IMG/VR virus record: IMGVR_UViG_3300042558_000825
Location: 45,531-109,530 of that record
DNA length: 64,000 nucleotides
Direction: 5' to 3' (one strand)
DNA from: a virus
Shown here piece after piece: positions 19,983-29,367 of this stretch (position 1 is its first letter; each line of letters begins with the position of its first letter). Made by a program: the position numbers and the translations under genes. Under the pieces are notes generated by a model. It had not been told where the DNA came from. It made no database searches and saw only the letters and a program-made list of their open reading frames with translations.

Positions 19983-22900
19983 CTTTATTTGCTATGGCAC
20001 TTATCTTGTCTGTAATATCACCAAATGCTTTAACTTCTGCTATATACGTTTGTTTGGCAATATCTATTGCCGGGTCACCGGGTGGTAAATTATCTCTTGC
20101 TTGCACAAAAGCATCACGTGCTTGTCTAACTTTCTTTTGTTGTTCGTCTTTTTCAACAACCAATGCTTGTTGTTGTTTAACTAGTTCGTTTAATCTATCA
20201 GATTCAGCTTTTATTGAAGAACTAAGTCCTCCGTAATTTGGCGCTGGTATTTTAGAATTACCTAATAGACTAGTAACTTGTGCAGTTAGTTCACTACGAT
20301 CATTTGTATTAATAGCAACTGTAGGTAGCTTGATAGGTACTGCACCACCTGAACTCATTGAGCTTATTGCTGAATTTAATTGTGCGGCTGCTCCAGCTGG
20401 TAATCCTGCACTCGCTAATGAAGCCAATGATAGTTTACCACTCTTTAAATCATCTAATCCTTTTGTTAATGCTCCGGCAGCGCCAGTAGCCGCAGTTAAT
20501 ATACCCGAAGATGCTAACGGGTTGACTGATGCTAAATTAGATATACCATTAGTAATAGATGAAGCTTGACCAATTAACCCTGTAACTGCACTAACTCCTG
20601 GTACACTATTAATTGCACCAACTGCATTGTTAACCACAGAAGCAACTACACTAGCACCACCGGGTAATGCTCCTAATCCAGTAGATAGATTTGCTGTTAT
20701 CCCCGATGCTGTTTTTAATAATCCACTGGCTGCACCTGTTACTGCCCCCAATGCACCAGTTATTCCTCCGGTAACAGCACCTATTGCTCCGGTTATTCCA
20801 CCTGTTACTGCACTCAATGCACCTGCTATTCCGCCGGCTGATGGTGCTTGTGCTGCCGCTTGTGCTTTTTCAGTAATTTCTTTAATATTTTGCGGGACAC
20901 CTGCGGTTAATGTCGGGAATGCACCAGTTATTGCGGCAAATGCACTACCTGCAACACCTTTAGCACTATCTAATAATCCGGCTATACCAGCAACAGCGCC
21001 TTTAGCCATTCCACCTAATGCACCTGCAATACTACTTAAACCACCAGTAACTGTACTTGCTAAGTTACCAGCAAAATTACCAGCTGACACTAGGCTACTA
21101 GCTGAACCTAATACACTATTCAATGCTCCAGTAGCGGCTCCAACTACATTTGATATTGCACCATTAACTGCTCCTGTTACTGCGCTAGCGGCATTGCTAA
21201 CTAAATTAACAGTATTTTGTACGCCTGCTGTAGCCGCTGACATTACTAAACCTGCAATTGATGCACCTGATTCTTTTCCAGTAATTAAACCAGTTGATGT
21301 TAATGCAGATTGTGCTTGGGTGAATGTAGCAACTTGTGTAACAACTTGAGCTACAGGGTTGTTGACATAACTAGTTAAGTTTTCTGCTACTTTACCCGTA
21401 AATAAATTTGGTGTTAATGCTTGTTGAATTGTTTTTCCACCTTGTATTAAATTGTTAACCAATGCGGCTGAACCTGGTTTAATAACTCCGCCTGCTTCCA
21501 TTTGCGCAGGACTTTGTGCCATAGCACCCACTGCCGCAACTGCGCCTTGAGCGGTTTCCACAACACCGGCCCCTAATTTAACTGCGGCGGCTGCTGGACC
21601 AGTTGCAGCCAATGTAGATATTTGACCAACCATTGTTCCTGTTGTGTTTTTATCTAATGCCGCACTGATTGCTGATGAAGGAGGAACTGTAGAGGCAACT
21701 GCAACACTTACTGGAGTAGTTGGTGCGCCTGCACTTGCATTTGCTGCCGCTACAGCTGGACTAGGAGCAGAGGGTAATGCCGCACTAGCATTGTTGTTAA
21801 CTTTAACATCTACCCCTTGATTAGCACTAGCCCATGGTGCATGAGCAGGTGCTCTACTTACAATACTTAATAATTTTCCTGGTGCCGCTGCCCAACCTTT
21901 AGTAGCATCATTTAATGTATCGGTATGTGCTGTTATCGGCAGTGGTTTGACTTCTTGTGGAATTAAACTTGATGCCCCTGTATTTAAATTAATCTTACTA
22001 CCATTAAAATATGTTATAGCATCACTATAAAATGATGAATCGGCTGCACTTGCAAAACTCATCTTACCATCTACTTTGGTAGTGTACTGTCCAGAAGCAT
22101 ATAAACTAAAATCTGTTCCAACTTTCTGTGTGGTTTCTTTCTCACTGCTGATGGCAATAGTATCTGCACTGATGTTTAATTGTTTACCTGCATTAATATT
22201 AATATTGTTATCAGCATGTAGATTTAAATCACCTTGTGTCCTTACATTGAATGAGTTAGTAGAGTACATATCTATTGTACCTTCTTTGCCTAACTCAATG
22301 TAACTTTGCCCATTGGCGTGAATAATGAATAGTGTTTGACCATCATCACTCATTAATATTTGATGTCCTAAACTACTACGTAATCTTACTAATTGGTCTT
22401 TACCCAATATATCTCCGTCATCCATTACTAGTGTGTGACCACCTCTACGTGCAACGACTTTTAATCCGGTTGGTTTCTCGCTAGTAGCGGCATTAGCAAT
22501 TGTTTCATCAGTGAAACCACCTTCATATATAGGTCTGCCCGGTGTACTGACACCCCATCCAACCCTTGATGGAGTTTCACGTTGGGCGCTTGATCCAATA
22601 ACACCTCTAATAGGATCTCTAATTAAACCCTGTTGTGATAATATACTAGCGACATAACTATGCACGGGTTTTGCATCAGTTAAAAATTTATTACTGTTTG
22701 CTAACCCTGCATTATTAGTATTAAGATTAGTTACTGGTAATCTGACGGCGCCACCTAATCCTTTTGCTTCACCTGCATTTGCTACAATGTTATCTGTACC
22801 ACCGATTGCTGGTACCATTTGTAATGCTTCGGGTTGCGGAACACATCCTATCCAAAATCCATAATTAGGATCACCGTTAATGAATATACATATAACAGTT

Positions 22901-23217
22901 GTACCTAAATCAGGCTGACTATTCCACATACCATAACTGTTAGGGTTCTTAATATATTCTCCCCACCCTGTATTTGCGCTTGATGGTGTGGTTACTCCGT
23001 AAAAAGGACTCATGTAACTAACAGTTACCCATGCGTTACTATCATTAGGATCTGATCCACCTAAATCACTAATATAGACTTGTAATCTACCAGAACGAAT
23101 AGGATCTATATTGTCTTTAACAATACCAAATAAAGGTACGCTACGTAATACTGCACCGCCTGCATCCGGTTGACTTGCCTTAGTACTACCTCTAGGTTTT
23201 ATTTCATCATATGCCAT
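19978..23217 (-). CDS. 5: Baseplate central spike protein gp5-like, without a visible lysozyme domain
   Basis: 1,079 residues. Residues ~25-130 are an OB-fold like the gp5 N-terminus, with SGRLQVYISDLGG, DLGTTVICIFINGDPNYGFW and IGCVPQPEA. Residues ~250-415 are a VgrG/gp5C-like beta-helix: GHTLVMDDGD, RLRSSLGHQILMSDDGQ, then a ladder of short alternating strands such as NLHADNNININAGKQLNI. T4 gp5 has a lysozyme domain between these two parts; here the linker shows no E-D-T catalytic arrangement. Residues ~450-990 are Ala/Gly/Ser/Val-rich low complexity with amphipathic repeats (GAITGAIGAVTGG type), and the last ~70 form a charged coiled coil. The protein should make the membrane-piercing spike and bind the hub. 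The reason for the long Ala-rich region is unknown. It follows the hub gene with a gap of three bases. Confidence 0.88.
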   Translation of the reverse strand: MAYDEIKPRGSTKASQPDAGGAVLRSVPLFGIVKDNIDPIRSGRLQVYISDLGGSDPNDSNAWVTVSYMSPFYGVTTPSSANTGWGEYIKNPNSYGMWNSQPDLGTTVICIFINGDPNYGFWIGCVPQPEALQMVPAIGGTDNIVANAGEAKGLGGAVRLPVTNLNTNNAGLANSNKFLTDAKPVHSYVASILSQQGLIRDPIRGVIGSSAQRETPSRVGWGVSTPGRPIYEGGFTDETIANAATSEKPTGLKVVARRGGHTLVMDDGDILGKDQLVRLRSSLGHQILMSDDGQTLFIIHANGQSYIELGKEGTIDMYSTNSFNVRTQGDLNLHADNNININAGKQLNISADTIAISSEKETTQKVGTDFSLYASGQYTTKVDGKMSFASAADSSFYSDAITYFNGSKINLNTGASSLIPQEVKPLPITAHTDTLNDATKGWAAAPGKLLSIVSRAPAHAPWASANQGVDVKVNNNASAALPSAPSPAVAAANASAGAPTTPVSVAVASTVPPSSAISAALDKNTTGTMVGQISTLAATGPAAAAVKLGAGVVETAQGAVAAVGAMAQSPAQMEAGGVIKPGSAALVNNLIQGGKTIQQALTPNLFTGKVAENLTSYVNNPVAQVVTQVATFTQAQSALTSTGLITGKESGASIAGLVMSAATAGVQNTVNLVSNAASAVTGAVNGAISNVVGAATGALNSVLGSASSLVSAGNFAGNLASTVTGGLSSIAGALGGMAKGAVAGIAGLLDSAKGVAGSAFAAITGAFPTLTAGVPQNIKEITEKAQAAAQAPSAGGIAGALSAVTGGITGAIGAVTGGITGALGAVTGAASGLLKTASGITANLSTGLGALPGGASVVASVVNNAVGAINSVPGVSAVTGLIGQASSITNGISNLASVNPLASSGILTAATGAAGALTKGLDDLKSGKLSLASLASAGLPAGAAAQLNSAISSMSSGGAVPIKLPTVAINTNDRSELTAQVTSLLGNSKIPAPNYGGLSSSIKAESDRLNELVKQQQALVVEKDEQQKKVRQARDAFVQARDNLPPGDPAIDIAKQTYIAEVKAFGDITDKISAIANKA

Positions 23218-23220
23218 ATA

Positions 23221-25665
23221 TTATGCTCCGCCCCTTGGTCTGCCGTTAACGGGTTCATCTCTGCCACCTTGATTTGCGGGTTGTTTTGTGGGATTTACTA
23301 TGTTATCATCATCTTTTTCAGTGGCCGCATTAAGAGCTTTGTTTGTAGAATTAGCTCCTGCACCTGCAGTGGCAGCCAATCTAGCAGTTTCAGCGGCTGA
23401 TTCATTTGGTGCATAAGCATATCTATTTCCAGCTTCATTTAATCTATTGCCTTCAGCACCTGATTGGTTTGCTGTACTTTCAAATCTAGTAGATGATGCA
23501 ATTGGTCTACCACCTGGATTAGTGGATTCTTTATTTATTATATCTGTCATAGGATTTATAATACATCCTAGTTCTTGTGTAAATTTACCTTTTGCAAAAC
23601 TGCTAGTTACTTCTATAACCTGATAACTTATTCCCTTAACAATTGATGCAACTTCTTTAGGATACTTCCAAAATAATATAGATTCATTTATTGTTAACAA
23701 CCCGTTATCATTACTATAATCTTCTGCTTCTTTAAAATCTATTTCAATAAACACTTGACCACCGTTTGGATTGATAGTAAATCCTTTGCCATAAAATTGA
23801 CGATATATTTGATTTGCTGAACTAGGGCTATCTTGCATTAAAAAATCAGGGTCACCCATAATAGTAACTTTTGCACTAGCATAATTACCTGGATCAAATA
23901 AACTAGTTAGATATGAATTTTGTGCTTCTTTACCTAAATCTAATTTACCTGTTCTATCTTCATTTTGTCGTTTACCCGGTTGAGTAGCTATATCTTGTCC
24001 GCCACCTTGACTAGCCGGTGCACCAGTTGGATTGTTTGCGGCAATGAAATATGCATTATCTAACTTCTGTTCATAATTTATGATTTCTGAATTCTTTCCA
24101 GTAAACCAATATTCATATCGTTTGTGTGGTCCGTAATATTTTGTAGTCTTGGTTACGTATGGGCTAGTAACGTATGGTGTTTCATATGGCTGTATGATAT
24201 ATGTAATCTTATATGCAAAGTCACCGGCTACTGTATCAAACCCTAAACATTTAACTTCAGAACCTAAATTATACCATTTAATGGCATCTGGTTTAGGATC
24301 AGGAACATTAGGGCCGCCTTGATTAGCTGGTACTGGTTGAACAGTTGATTTTATAACTACATTTAATGCATTTTCTAAATAGCTACTTTGTGATATAATT
24401 GAGCCTAATGCTTGCATAATAGATACATCATTCGCAAAAGTAATAGTCCTACTATTGCCATTAGGTGTAGCGGTTACAGAGACACCCTCATTAACTTGAT
24501 TTACATTTTTAGCTAAACTCATAGGCCATTTTGATTTATTTAAATCAGCAATACTTACAATTGTTGCACCACCTATATCTACTTCAGAATTTCCTAAAAA
24601 TACAACATCATATTCATTTGGTATAATACCATCAGGTGTTTCCGAATTAACTCTATTTTGTTGGTATTCATTTAATTGTGTTATTAAACCGTTAGGACCT
24701 TTCAATATTTCTTTTATTGTACTACCTTCATATCTACCGCCTTTATCCAATCTACCAAATTTTACACCAAATGCAGTTTGAGGAGCAATAGGGGCAGCTA
24801 TAATATTATATACGGTCATCTTACCGTCAAGTTTAAATTTAAAACTTTTAATTTTAATATCAAAAAATCTTTCATATACTCCACCCGAGTCACCAGTTAT
24901 ATCTCTATTATCTTTATTATATATTGTGCTTGATGATATCTCTCTTCCTTCTTCATCATACCCTTGAAATCTAATACCTAATACAAAAAATTGTCTGGTT
25001 GCATTAAACAAATCTTTATAATTTTTTAATTTACTTTTATTTTTTAATAACTCTGCGGCATTTGATAATTTTGATATGAATGAAAACCCATATGGTTCAT
25101 AAATGTTAAATGAAATTTCACTATCGTTAGATGCTGTACTAGTTGCGGGACCAGCTGTTTTAGTTTTAATTTTTAATTCATCTATATAATAATCATAATC
25201 AAATGCACGTTTACTTGTTTTATTGTTTATTCCACCGCTCTGTGCTATAATATATGCGCCCGAAAAACCACTTTCAACTTCAGTAGCTACTTGTGGGTTA
25301 GCAACATTATTAATAGCATTAATATTATTTCTTCCAGATAAAATAAATGCATCATACGCATCCGGAGTAATCATATACAACGTAATCTGATATGTGTAAC
25401 TTGACAAACTTCCTAATGGATTTTGAGGGCGCATGCCGGGTTTCTGACTGTCCGGACCTGCACTTTGTGCCTTTGTTTGTTCTGATCTAGGTCTGTCAGC
25501 AGTAATAACTATTTCAGGAACATTATCTAAATTACCAGATGGGTTGGGATTTGCTTCTGCTTGATTTTCTTTATTTGCTCCGCTATCTCCGTCAGCTTCT
25601 CTGGTAAGATTATTGGGATTGGTTTTATTTTCTGTTGCTGGTGGAATTGGTTCAGTGGCTGCCAT
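23221..25665 (-). CDS. Baseplate hub protein (gp27-like position)
   Basis: 814 residues. Disordered Asn/Pro/Gly/Ala-rich ends (residues 1-85 and ~735-814) flank a folded core. The core starts with LSSYTYQITLYMITPDAYD, an N-terminal pattern I associate with hub proteins of marine T4-like phages, and has strands such as ISFNIYEPYGFSFISKL. Near residue 620 are DPDFLMQ and YGKGFTINPNGG, followed by QVFIEIDFKEAEDY. It lies between gp53 and the gp5-like spike with almost no spacing, and T4 gp27 binds gp5. That supports a hub or spike-holder role, but gp27 itself is about 390 residues and I cannot show homology by eye. Baseplate function is likely; the exact T4 counterpart is unsure. Confidence 0.7.
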   Translation of the reverse strand: MAATEPIPPATENKTNPNNLTREADGDSGANKENQAEANPNPSGNLDNVPEIVITADRPRSEQTKAQSAGPDSQKPGMRPQNPLGSLSSYTYQITLYMITPDAYDAFILSGRNNINAINNVANPQVATEVESGFSGAYIIAQSGGINNKTSKRAFDYDYYIDELKIKTKTAGPATSTASNDSEISFNIYEPYGFSFISKLSNAAELLKNKSKLKNYKDLFNATRQFFVLGIRFQGYDEEGREISSSTIYNKDNRDITGDSGGVYERFFDIKIKSFKFKLDGKMTVYNIIAAPIAPQTAFGVKFGRLDKGGRYEGSTIKEILKGPNGLITQLNEYQQNRVNSETPDGIIPNEYDVVFLGNSEVDIGGATIVSIADLNKSKWPMSLAKNVNQVNEGVSVTATPNGNSRTITFANDVSIMQALGSIISQSSYLENALNVVIKSTVQPVPANQGGPNVPDPKPDAIKWYNLGSEVKCLGFDTVAGDFAYKITYIIQPYETPYVTSPYVTKTTKYYGPHKRYEYWFTGKNSEIINYEQKLDNAYFIAANNPTGAPASQGGGQDIATQPGKRQNEDRTGKLDLGKEAQNSYLTSLFDPGNYASAKVTIMGDPDFLMQDSPSSANQIYRQFYGKGFTINPNGGQVFIEIDFKEAEDYSNDNGLLTINESILFWKYPKEVASIVKGISYQVIEVTSSFAKGKFTQELGCIINPMTDIINKESTNPGGRPIASSTRFESTANQSGAEGNRLNEAGNRYAYAPNESAAETARLAATAGAGANSTNKALNAATEKDDDNIVNPTKQPANQGGRDEPVNGRPRGGA

Positions 25666-25977
25666 TTATAGTCCCAACAATTGTTTTAAGAAATCTGCCT
25701 TAGGTAAATAAATTCCCACACCTGCAACAAAATCAAAGTAAGGATCTTTTAATCTGTTTGGATTTCTTTGAGCAAATACCCACCACAATCTACTATCAGC
25801 ATATAAGTCATATGCTAACATATCCGGACGATATTCATATAATAATGTGATTTCCCAATATATATCAGATGGCTGTTTATATATAGGTCTATCTATCATT
25901 ACATCTAAAAATTTACTATTAACTATGTCTGTAGCATAGTACGGACTTGTTGCTGGATAAAGAGAGTTGTTTGACAT
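25666..25977 (-). CDS. 53: Baseplate wedge protein gp53-like
   Basis: About 103 residues, shorter than T4 gp53 (about 196). The core YRPDMLAYDLYADSRLWWVF followed by AQRNPNRLKDP matches the gp53 pattern of a tyrosine-rich helix, then a P-x-L-Y-W-V-L-type strand and an N-x-x-(D/N)-P turn. A GGAGG ribosome site stands 9 bases before the ATG at 25977 but only 3 before an earlier in-frame ATG at 25983. The later start also forms a TAATG overlap with the preceding gene's stop, so it is preferred; the earlier start would add Met-Val. gp53 joins neighbouring wedges during baseplate assembly. The truncated C-terminus suggests only the core is kept. Confidence 0.82.
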   Translation of the reverse strand: MSNNSLYPATSPYYATDIVNSKFLDVMIDRPIYKQPSDIYWEITLLYEYRPDMLAYDLYADSRLWWVFAQRNPNRLKDPYFDFVAGVGIYLPKADFLKQLLGL

Positions 25978-27275
25978 TACCATATTCCTCCGCCACTACG
26001 TTTACTACCTTGTAGTAATTTGCCAGTAGCATATTCTGCTAAACTAAATTTATTACTTATATCATTACGTGTTACTATTGGGTAAGCAGTCAATGAAAGT
26101 TGTATCTTTGTAGGTACATATGTAGGCTGTGTGTTAGATTGCTTTTGCCAATTAGGTGCACTTTCAGTACCGCCAAAATTTAAACCACTAACTTGTAATC
26201 TACGACATGCTGTACTATCATCTACTACAATATCATTACCATTGTCATATCCACTTGAATTAACTCCTGATAATAATGTTGGACTACCTGCTCTTATATA
26301 GTCTACATCATTAGGTAGATTATAATTAAATGAACTTATCACTAATGGGTGTCTGTCAAATTGAAACTCTCCCATACCAGATAGATAACATAATGGTGGG
26401 GGAGTGCCTGGTTTAGGAATTTGATCTTGCCCATAAAACATTTTAGTAACCGACCTAAAGAAATGTATCACTGCTAACATGTAATTTGCTTCATCATTGT
26501 CTTGTGCAGTGAAATCACAAGTAATATTAATCTGGTCAATACTACTATTTTTATATTGGAATATTTTATAATTACTATGTATCAATTCACCCGCATCATA
26601 ATGAGCGGCATATGTAACTTGTATTTGGGGTACGTATGGAAAAATGACACCATCTGTTTTTTGTAACGGGCCTAGTATTCCTGGATTTTGTGCTTTATAT
26701 AAATAACCAGCACTTGGTGCTAAACTTAAACGTACACGCCAATCACCTTGTGTTTTTGCATTTTCAGCATCTTGGGTAATTTGTTGTGCCCTAGCTCTAT
26801 CAACTGAACCTTGTAACCCTTGCATTCCACCATATGCACCAATTATATCTTGTTCAGTACGTGGGAGGATTTCACCATTAATTATATCAGCTTCTAATCT
26901 TGCTTTTTCAATTGCATCGTCTACATTAGCTGGTTCGTAATTCTCAATATTTTGTGGTGTTGCGTTAGCTTCTAAGAAGGCATCGGTTGCGGCTTGAGTT
27001 TGTCCAGTAACTGGTGCTGGTGTTGCGTTGTCTACTTTAGTTGTGGCCGGGGGCGGGGCGGGTTGTGTCGCAGGCTTTGATGCGGCAGTTATTTGGGCCT
27101 GAACAGATGCAATATTTTCATTTAATACTATAACCTCTGCCTTTAATCTTGCAATATAGGCAGCGTTCATTTGATAATTAGGATTGATATTAGCCAGACT
27201 CTGGAGTTTTATCCTCAATGATTCTCTGAGTGCCGCTAGCTCTACGGTTAATGCGCCTATATTAGCTGTTCCCAT
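25977..27275 (-). CDS. Baseplate tail-tube junction/cap protein (gp48/gp54-like)
   Basis: 432 residues. The first ~60 form a helical coiled coil (LTVELAALRESLRIKLQSLA). Residues ~75-110 are a Pro/Ala/Thr linker. The C-terminal half has QIQVTYAAHYDAGELIHSNY, then INITCDFTAQDNDEANYML with HFFRSVTKMFYG, and CYLSGMGEFQFDRHPLVISSF. Those segments resemble tail-tube-like proteins gp48 and gp54, which cap the hub and start tube polymerisation in T4. It is first in the baseplate operon, behind a GATAAATA late box and an AAAGGT ribosome site. Which of gp48 or gp54 it matches cannot be settled by eye. Confidence 0.7.
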   Translation of the reverse strand: MGTANIGALTVELAALRESLRIKLQSLANINPNYQMNAAYIARLKAEVIVLNENIASVQAQITAASKPATQPAPPPATTKVDNATPAPVTGQTQAATDAFLEANATPQNIENYEPANVDDAIEKARLEADIINGEILPRTEQDIIGAYGGMQGLQGSVDRARAQQITQDAENAKTQGDWRVRLSLAPSAGYLYKAQNPGILGPLQKTDGVIFPYVPQIQVTYAAHYDAGELIHSNYKIFQYKNSSIDQINITCDFTAQDNDEANYMLAVIHFFRSVTKMFYGQDQIPKPGTPPPLCYLSGMGEFQFDRHPLVISSFNYNLPNDVDYIRAGSPTLLSGVNSSGYDNGNDIVVDDSTACRRLQVSGLNFGGTESAPNWQKQSNTQPTYVPTKIQLSLTAYPIVTRNDISNKFSLAEYATGKLLQGSKRSGGGIW

Positions 27276-27298
27276 GGTGTTATACCTTTACTAAATAG

Positions 27299-27306
27299 TA
27301 TTTATC
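27299..27306 (-). promoter_or_regulatory. Late promoter box of the baseplate operon
   Basis: Minus-strand GATAAATA, 23 bases before the ATG at 27275. It would drive the first genes of the minus-strand baseplate block and points away from the gp55 promoter less than 40 bases to the right. Confidence 0.75.
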
Positions 27307-27333
27307 GCTATAAAATTTACCCTTTTTTCTATA

Positions 27334-27356
27334 TTGTTGTTGCTTTTCAACAACAA
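27334..27356. promoter_or_regulatory. Inverted repeat over the -35 box of the gp55 promoter
   Basis: Perfect 9-base inverted repeat TTGTTGTTG and CAACAACAA around a CTTTT spacer. It overlaps the proposed -35 element of the sigma-70-like promoter before gp55. It could be an operator for a repressor or activator, or cruciform DNA. Confidence 0.45.
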
Positions 27357-27368
27357 AAGTGTTACAAT
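27340..27368 (+). promoter_or_regulatory. Sigma-70-like promoter for gp55
   Basis: TTGCTT, 17 bases, then TACAAT, 24 bases before the gp55 ATG. No late octamer precedes gp55, as expected for a gene that must be made before late transcription starts. AAGGA 5 bases before the ATG is the ribosome site. Confidence 0.5.
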
Positions 27369-27392
27369 ATATAAAAACATAACAAGGAAACT

Positions 27393-28304
27393 ATGTCTCT
27401 ACTCCCCGCACCACGCAAACCCGTCAACTATCTAAATAACAAAGATATTCTAAAAGAGATACACGAAAGTAAAAACGCATATTGCTGTTTTACTAAACCA
27501 GAATATCATCGCTATGATTTTATTGTAGATATGCCGCAATCACCAATTGAAGATAGTCTAGCTTATGCTTTCAAACCAGAAACTATTCAACAAGCAAAAG
27601 AAACACGGGCACTACGTCTTAGTTTAGAACAGGGTAGTAAAGACAGTGTTAGCCCCGATTCAATAGAATTAACAGATTTAATATTTCGTGTAATGACTTG
27701 GGATCATGTTCCGGTCGCACCAAAACAACCCCGCAAAACAGTTAAAAAGAAAACAGCAAAGGACATCTTTGAGTTTGAGGAAGTAGATCCAGATGAGATT
27801 TTTGCTGATTTAGAAGATAATACAACTAAAGCTGAAGTAGACGACATGGTTCATGTTAAAGTTAACTTCCCCCCATTCCAACATTATAAAATTGACAGCA
27901 ACAACACATTCTATTGTGTAGGTAAAAGTCATTGGGAAGGCGATCTAGCAACCGGTGCTTTTAATAAAGAACACGGAAACATCACTAACAAACTTGCCCG
28001 AATGTACATTATGATGTGCGAAAAATACGCAATGAAATATAATTGGCGTGGATACACCTACAACGATGAAATGCGTAACTCAGCTATCCTTCAACTAACA
28101 TATGTTGGCTTACGTTTTAATGAAGCTAAATCAGCTAACCCGTTTGCTTACTACACGGCTGCTATAACAAATAGTTTCTGTCGTGTATTGAATACGGAAA
28201 AACGCAATCAAAACATACGTGATGATATCTTAGAAATCAATGGTCTTAACCCAAGTTGGAGTCGTCAAGGTTCCGGGTCAAGTAGTACAGTATACGAAGA
28301 ATAA
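27393..28304 (+). CDS. 55: Late-transcription sigma factor gp55
   Basis: 303 residues; T4 gp55 is 185. gp55 replaces the host sigma factor, recognises the late -10-type octamer, and needs the sliding clamp and gp33 as coactivators. The family hallmarks are present: NYLNNKDILKEI near residue 13, MYIMMCEKYAMKYNWRGYTY with NDEMRNSAILQ (~205-225), and NPFAYYTAAITNSF then LNTEKRNQNIRDD (~248-280), matching the helices that bind core polymerase and the promoter. About 120 extra residues lie between the N-terminal motif and the core (~40-200), including a basic-then-acidic stretch (KTVKKKTAKD, then FEEVDPDEIFADLED). Late boxes matching its expected target lie throughout this window. Confidence 0.92.
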   Translation: MSLLPAPRKPVNYLNNKDILKEIHESKNAYCCFTKPEYHRYDFIVDMPQSPIEDSLAYAFKPETIQQAKETRALRLSLEQGSKDSVSPDSIELTDLIFRVMTWDHVPVAPKQPRKTVKKKTAKDIFEFEEVDPDEIFADLEDNTTKAEVDDMVHVKVNFPPFQHYKIDSNNTFYCVGKSHWEGDLATGAFNKEHGNITNKLARMYIMMCEKYAMKYNWRGYTYNDEMRNSAILQLTYVGLRFNEAKSANPFAYYTAAITNSFCRVLNTEKRNQNIRDDILEINGLNPSWSRQGSGSSSTVYEE

Positions 28305-28313
28305 TTTGTCCAA

Positions 28314-28334
28314 TGGCATTGCTTTGTAGTGCCA
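28314..28334 (+). other. Hairpin between gp55 and gp47
   Basis: TGGCATT and AGTGCCA can pair as seven base pairs (one G-U) around GCTTTGT, 9 bases after the gp55 stop and 19 before the gp47 ATG. No T-run follows, so it is more likely an attenuator, processing site or translational control hairpin than a terminator. gp47 has no strong ribosome site. Confidence 0.35.
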
Positions 28335-28353
28335 CATCCTTTATAATCAACAT

Positions 28354-29367
28354 ATGAGTAACCTTTTCAAAAAAGCCGCTGTGTTCACCGATATTCATTT
28401 TGGATTGAAGTCAAACAGCCTACAACATAATCAAGACTGTGCCAATTTCGTAGATTGGTTCATCACTAAAGCTAAGGCTGAAGGATGTGAAACTTGTTTC
28501 TTCTTAGGTGATTTTAATCATCATAGAGCAAGTATTAATATTCATACATTACAATTTGGCTTACAAGCATTAGAGAAACTAAGTGCAGCCTTTGATAGAG
28601 TGTTCTTTATCCCGGGTAATCACGATTTATACTATCGTGATCGCCGTGACATTCATAGTGTTGAATGGGCTAAACATCTACCTAATCTTACAATTGTTAA
28701 TGACTTCTTTACTGAAGGTGATGTAACTATTGCACCATGGCTTGTACAAGATGATTACAAAAAATTAAAAAAACTAAGTGGCAAATATATGTTTGGTCAT
28801 TTTGAATTACCTCACTTCTACATGAATGCCATGATAGAGATGCCCGATCATGGTGAACTTAATAGTGAACATTTAAATGGGTTTGATAAAGTGTTCAGTG
28901 GTCATTTCCATAAACGTCAAAGCAAAAAGAATGTGTGGTATATAGGTAATGCTTTCCCACATAATTATGCAGATGCAGGTGATGACGCACGTGGCATGAT
29001 GGTACTTGAATGGGGACAAGATCCACAATTCTTTAGTTGGCCAAGACAACCATTATATCGTATATATAAACTAAGTGATGTACTAGAAAACCCTGAAGGC
29101 TTGCTATTGATTGACAGCCATGTTAGAGTACATCTTGACATTGATATTTCATATGAGGAAGCTAACTTCATTAGAGAAACACTAATCCCAGAACATAAAT
29201 TAAGAGAAATGGCATTGATACCTATTAAAGCAGAACAAACAGAGATAGCTGGTTCAGATGGATTACGGTTTGAGAGTGTTGACCAAATCGTCATTGACCA
29301 AATTAATTCTATTGAATCAAATACTTTTGACAAAAAACTATTGTTGGACATTTATAATAACTTATGA
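28354..29367 (+). CDS. 47: Recombination endonuclease subunit gp47 (Mre11-like)
   Basis: 337 residues, like T4 gp47 (339). Calcineurin-type phosphoesterase motifs appear in order: TDIHFG (~12), GDFNHH (~52), PGNHDLYY (~87), GHFELPHF (~150) and SGHFHKRQ (~184); these bind the two metal ions of Mre11 nucleases. With gp46 it resects DNA ends for recombination-dependent replication. Its stop overlaps the start of the 68-residue gene (ATGA), giving a tightly coupled 47-x-46 operon. Assignment is secure. Confidence 0.95.
   Translation: MSNLFKKAAVFTDIHFGLKSNSLQHNQDCANFVDWFITKAKAEGCETCFFLGDFNHHRASINIHTLQFGLQALEKLSAAFDRVFFIPGNHDLYYRDRRDIHSVEWAKHLPNLTIVNDFFTEGDVTIAPWLVQDDYKKLKKLSGKYMFGHFELPHFYMNAMIEMPDHGELNSEHLNGFDKVFSGHFHKRQSKKNVWYIGNAFPHNYADAGDDARGMMVLEWGQDPQFFSWPRQPLYRIYKLSDVLENPEGLLLIDSHVRVHLDIDISYEEANFIRETLIPEHKLREMALIPIKAEQTEIAGSDGLRFESVDQIVIDQINSIESNTFDKKLLLDIYNNL

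Noticed and set aside
20627-21349. Plus-strand open frame of 240 codons inside the gp5-like gene
   Set aside because: It is the antisense image of the Ala/Gly/Val-rich low-complexity region (GCN and GGN codons read as Pro/Ala on the other strand); no ribosome site or promoter.
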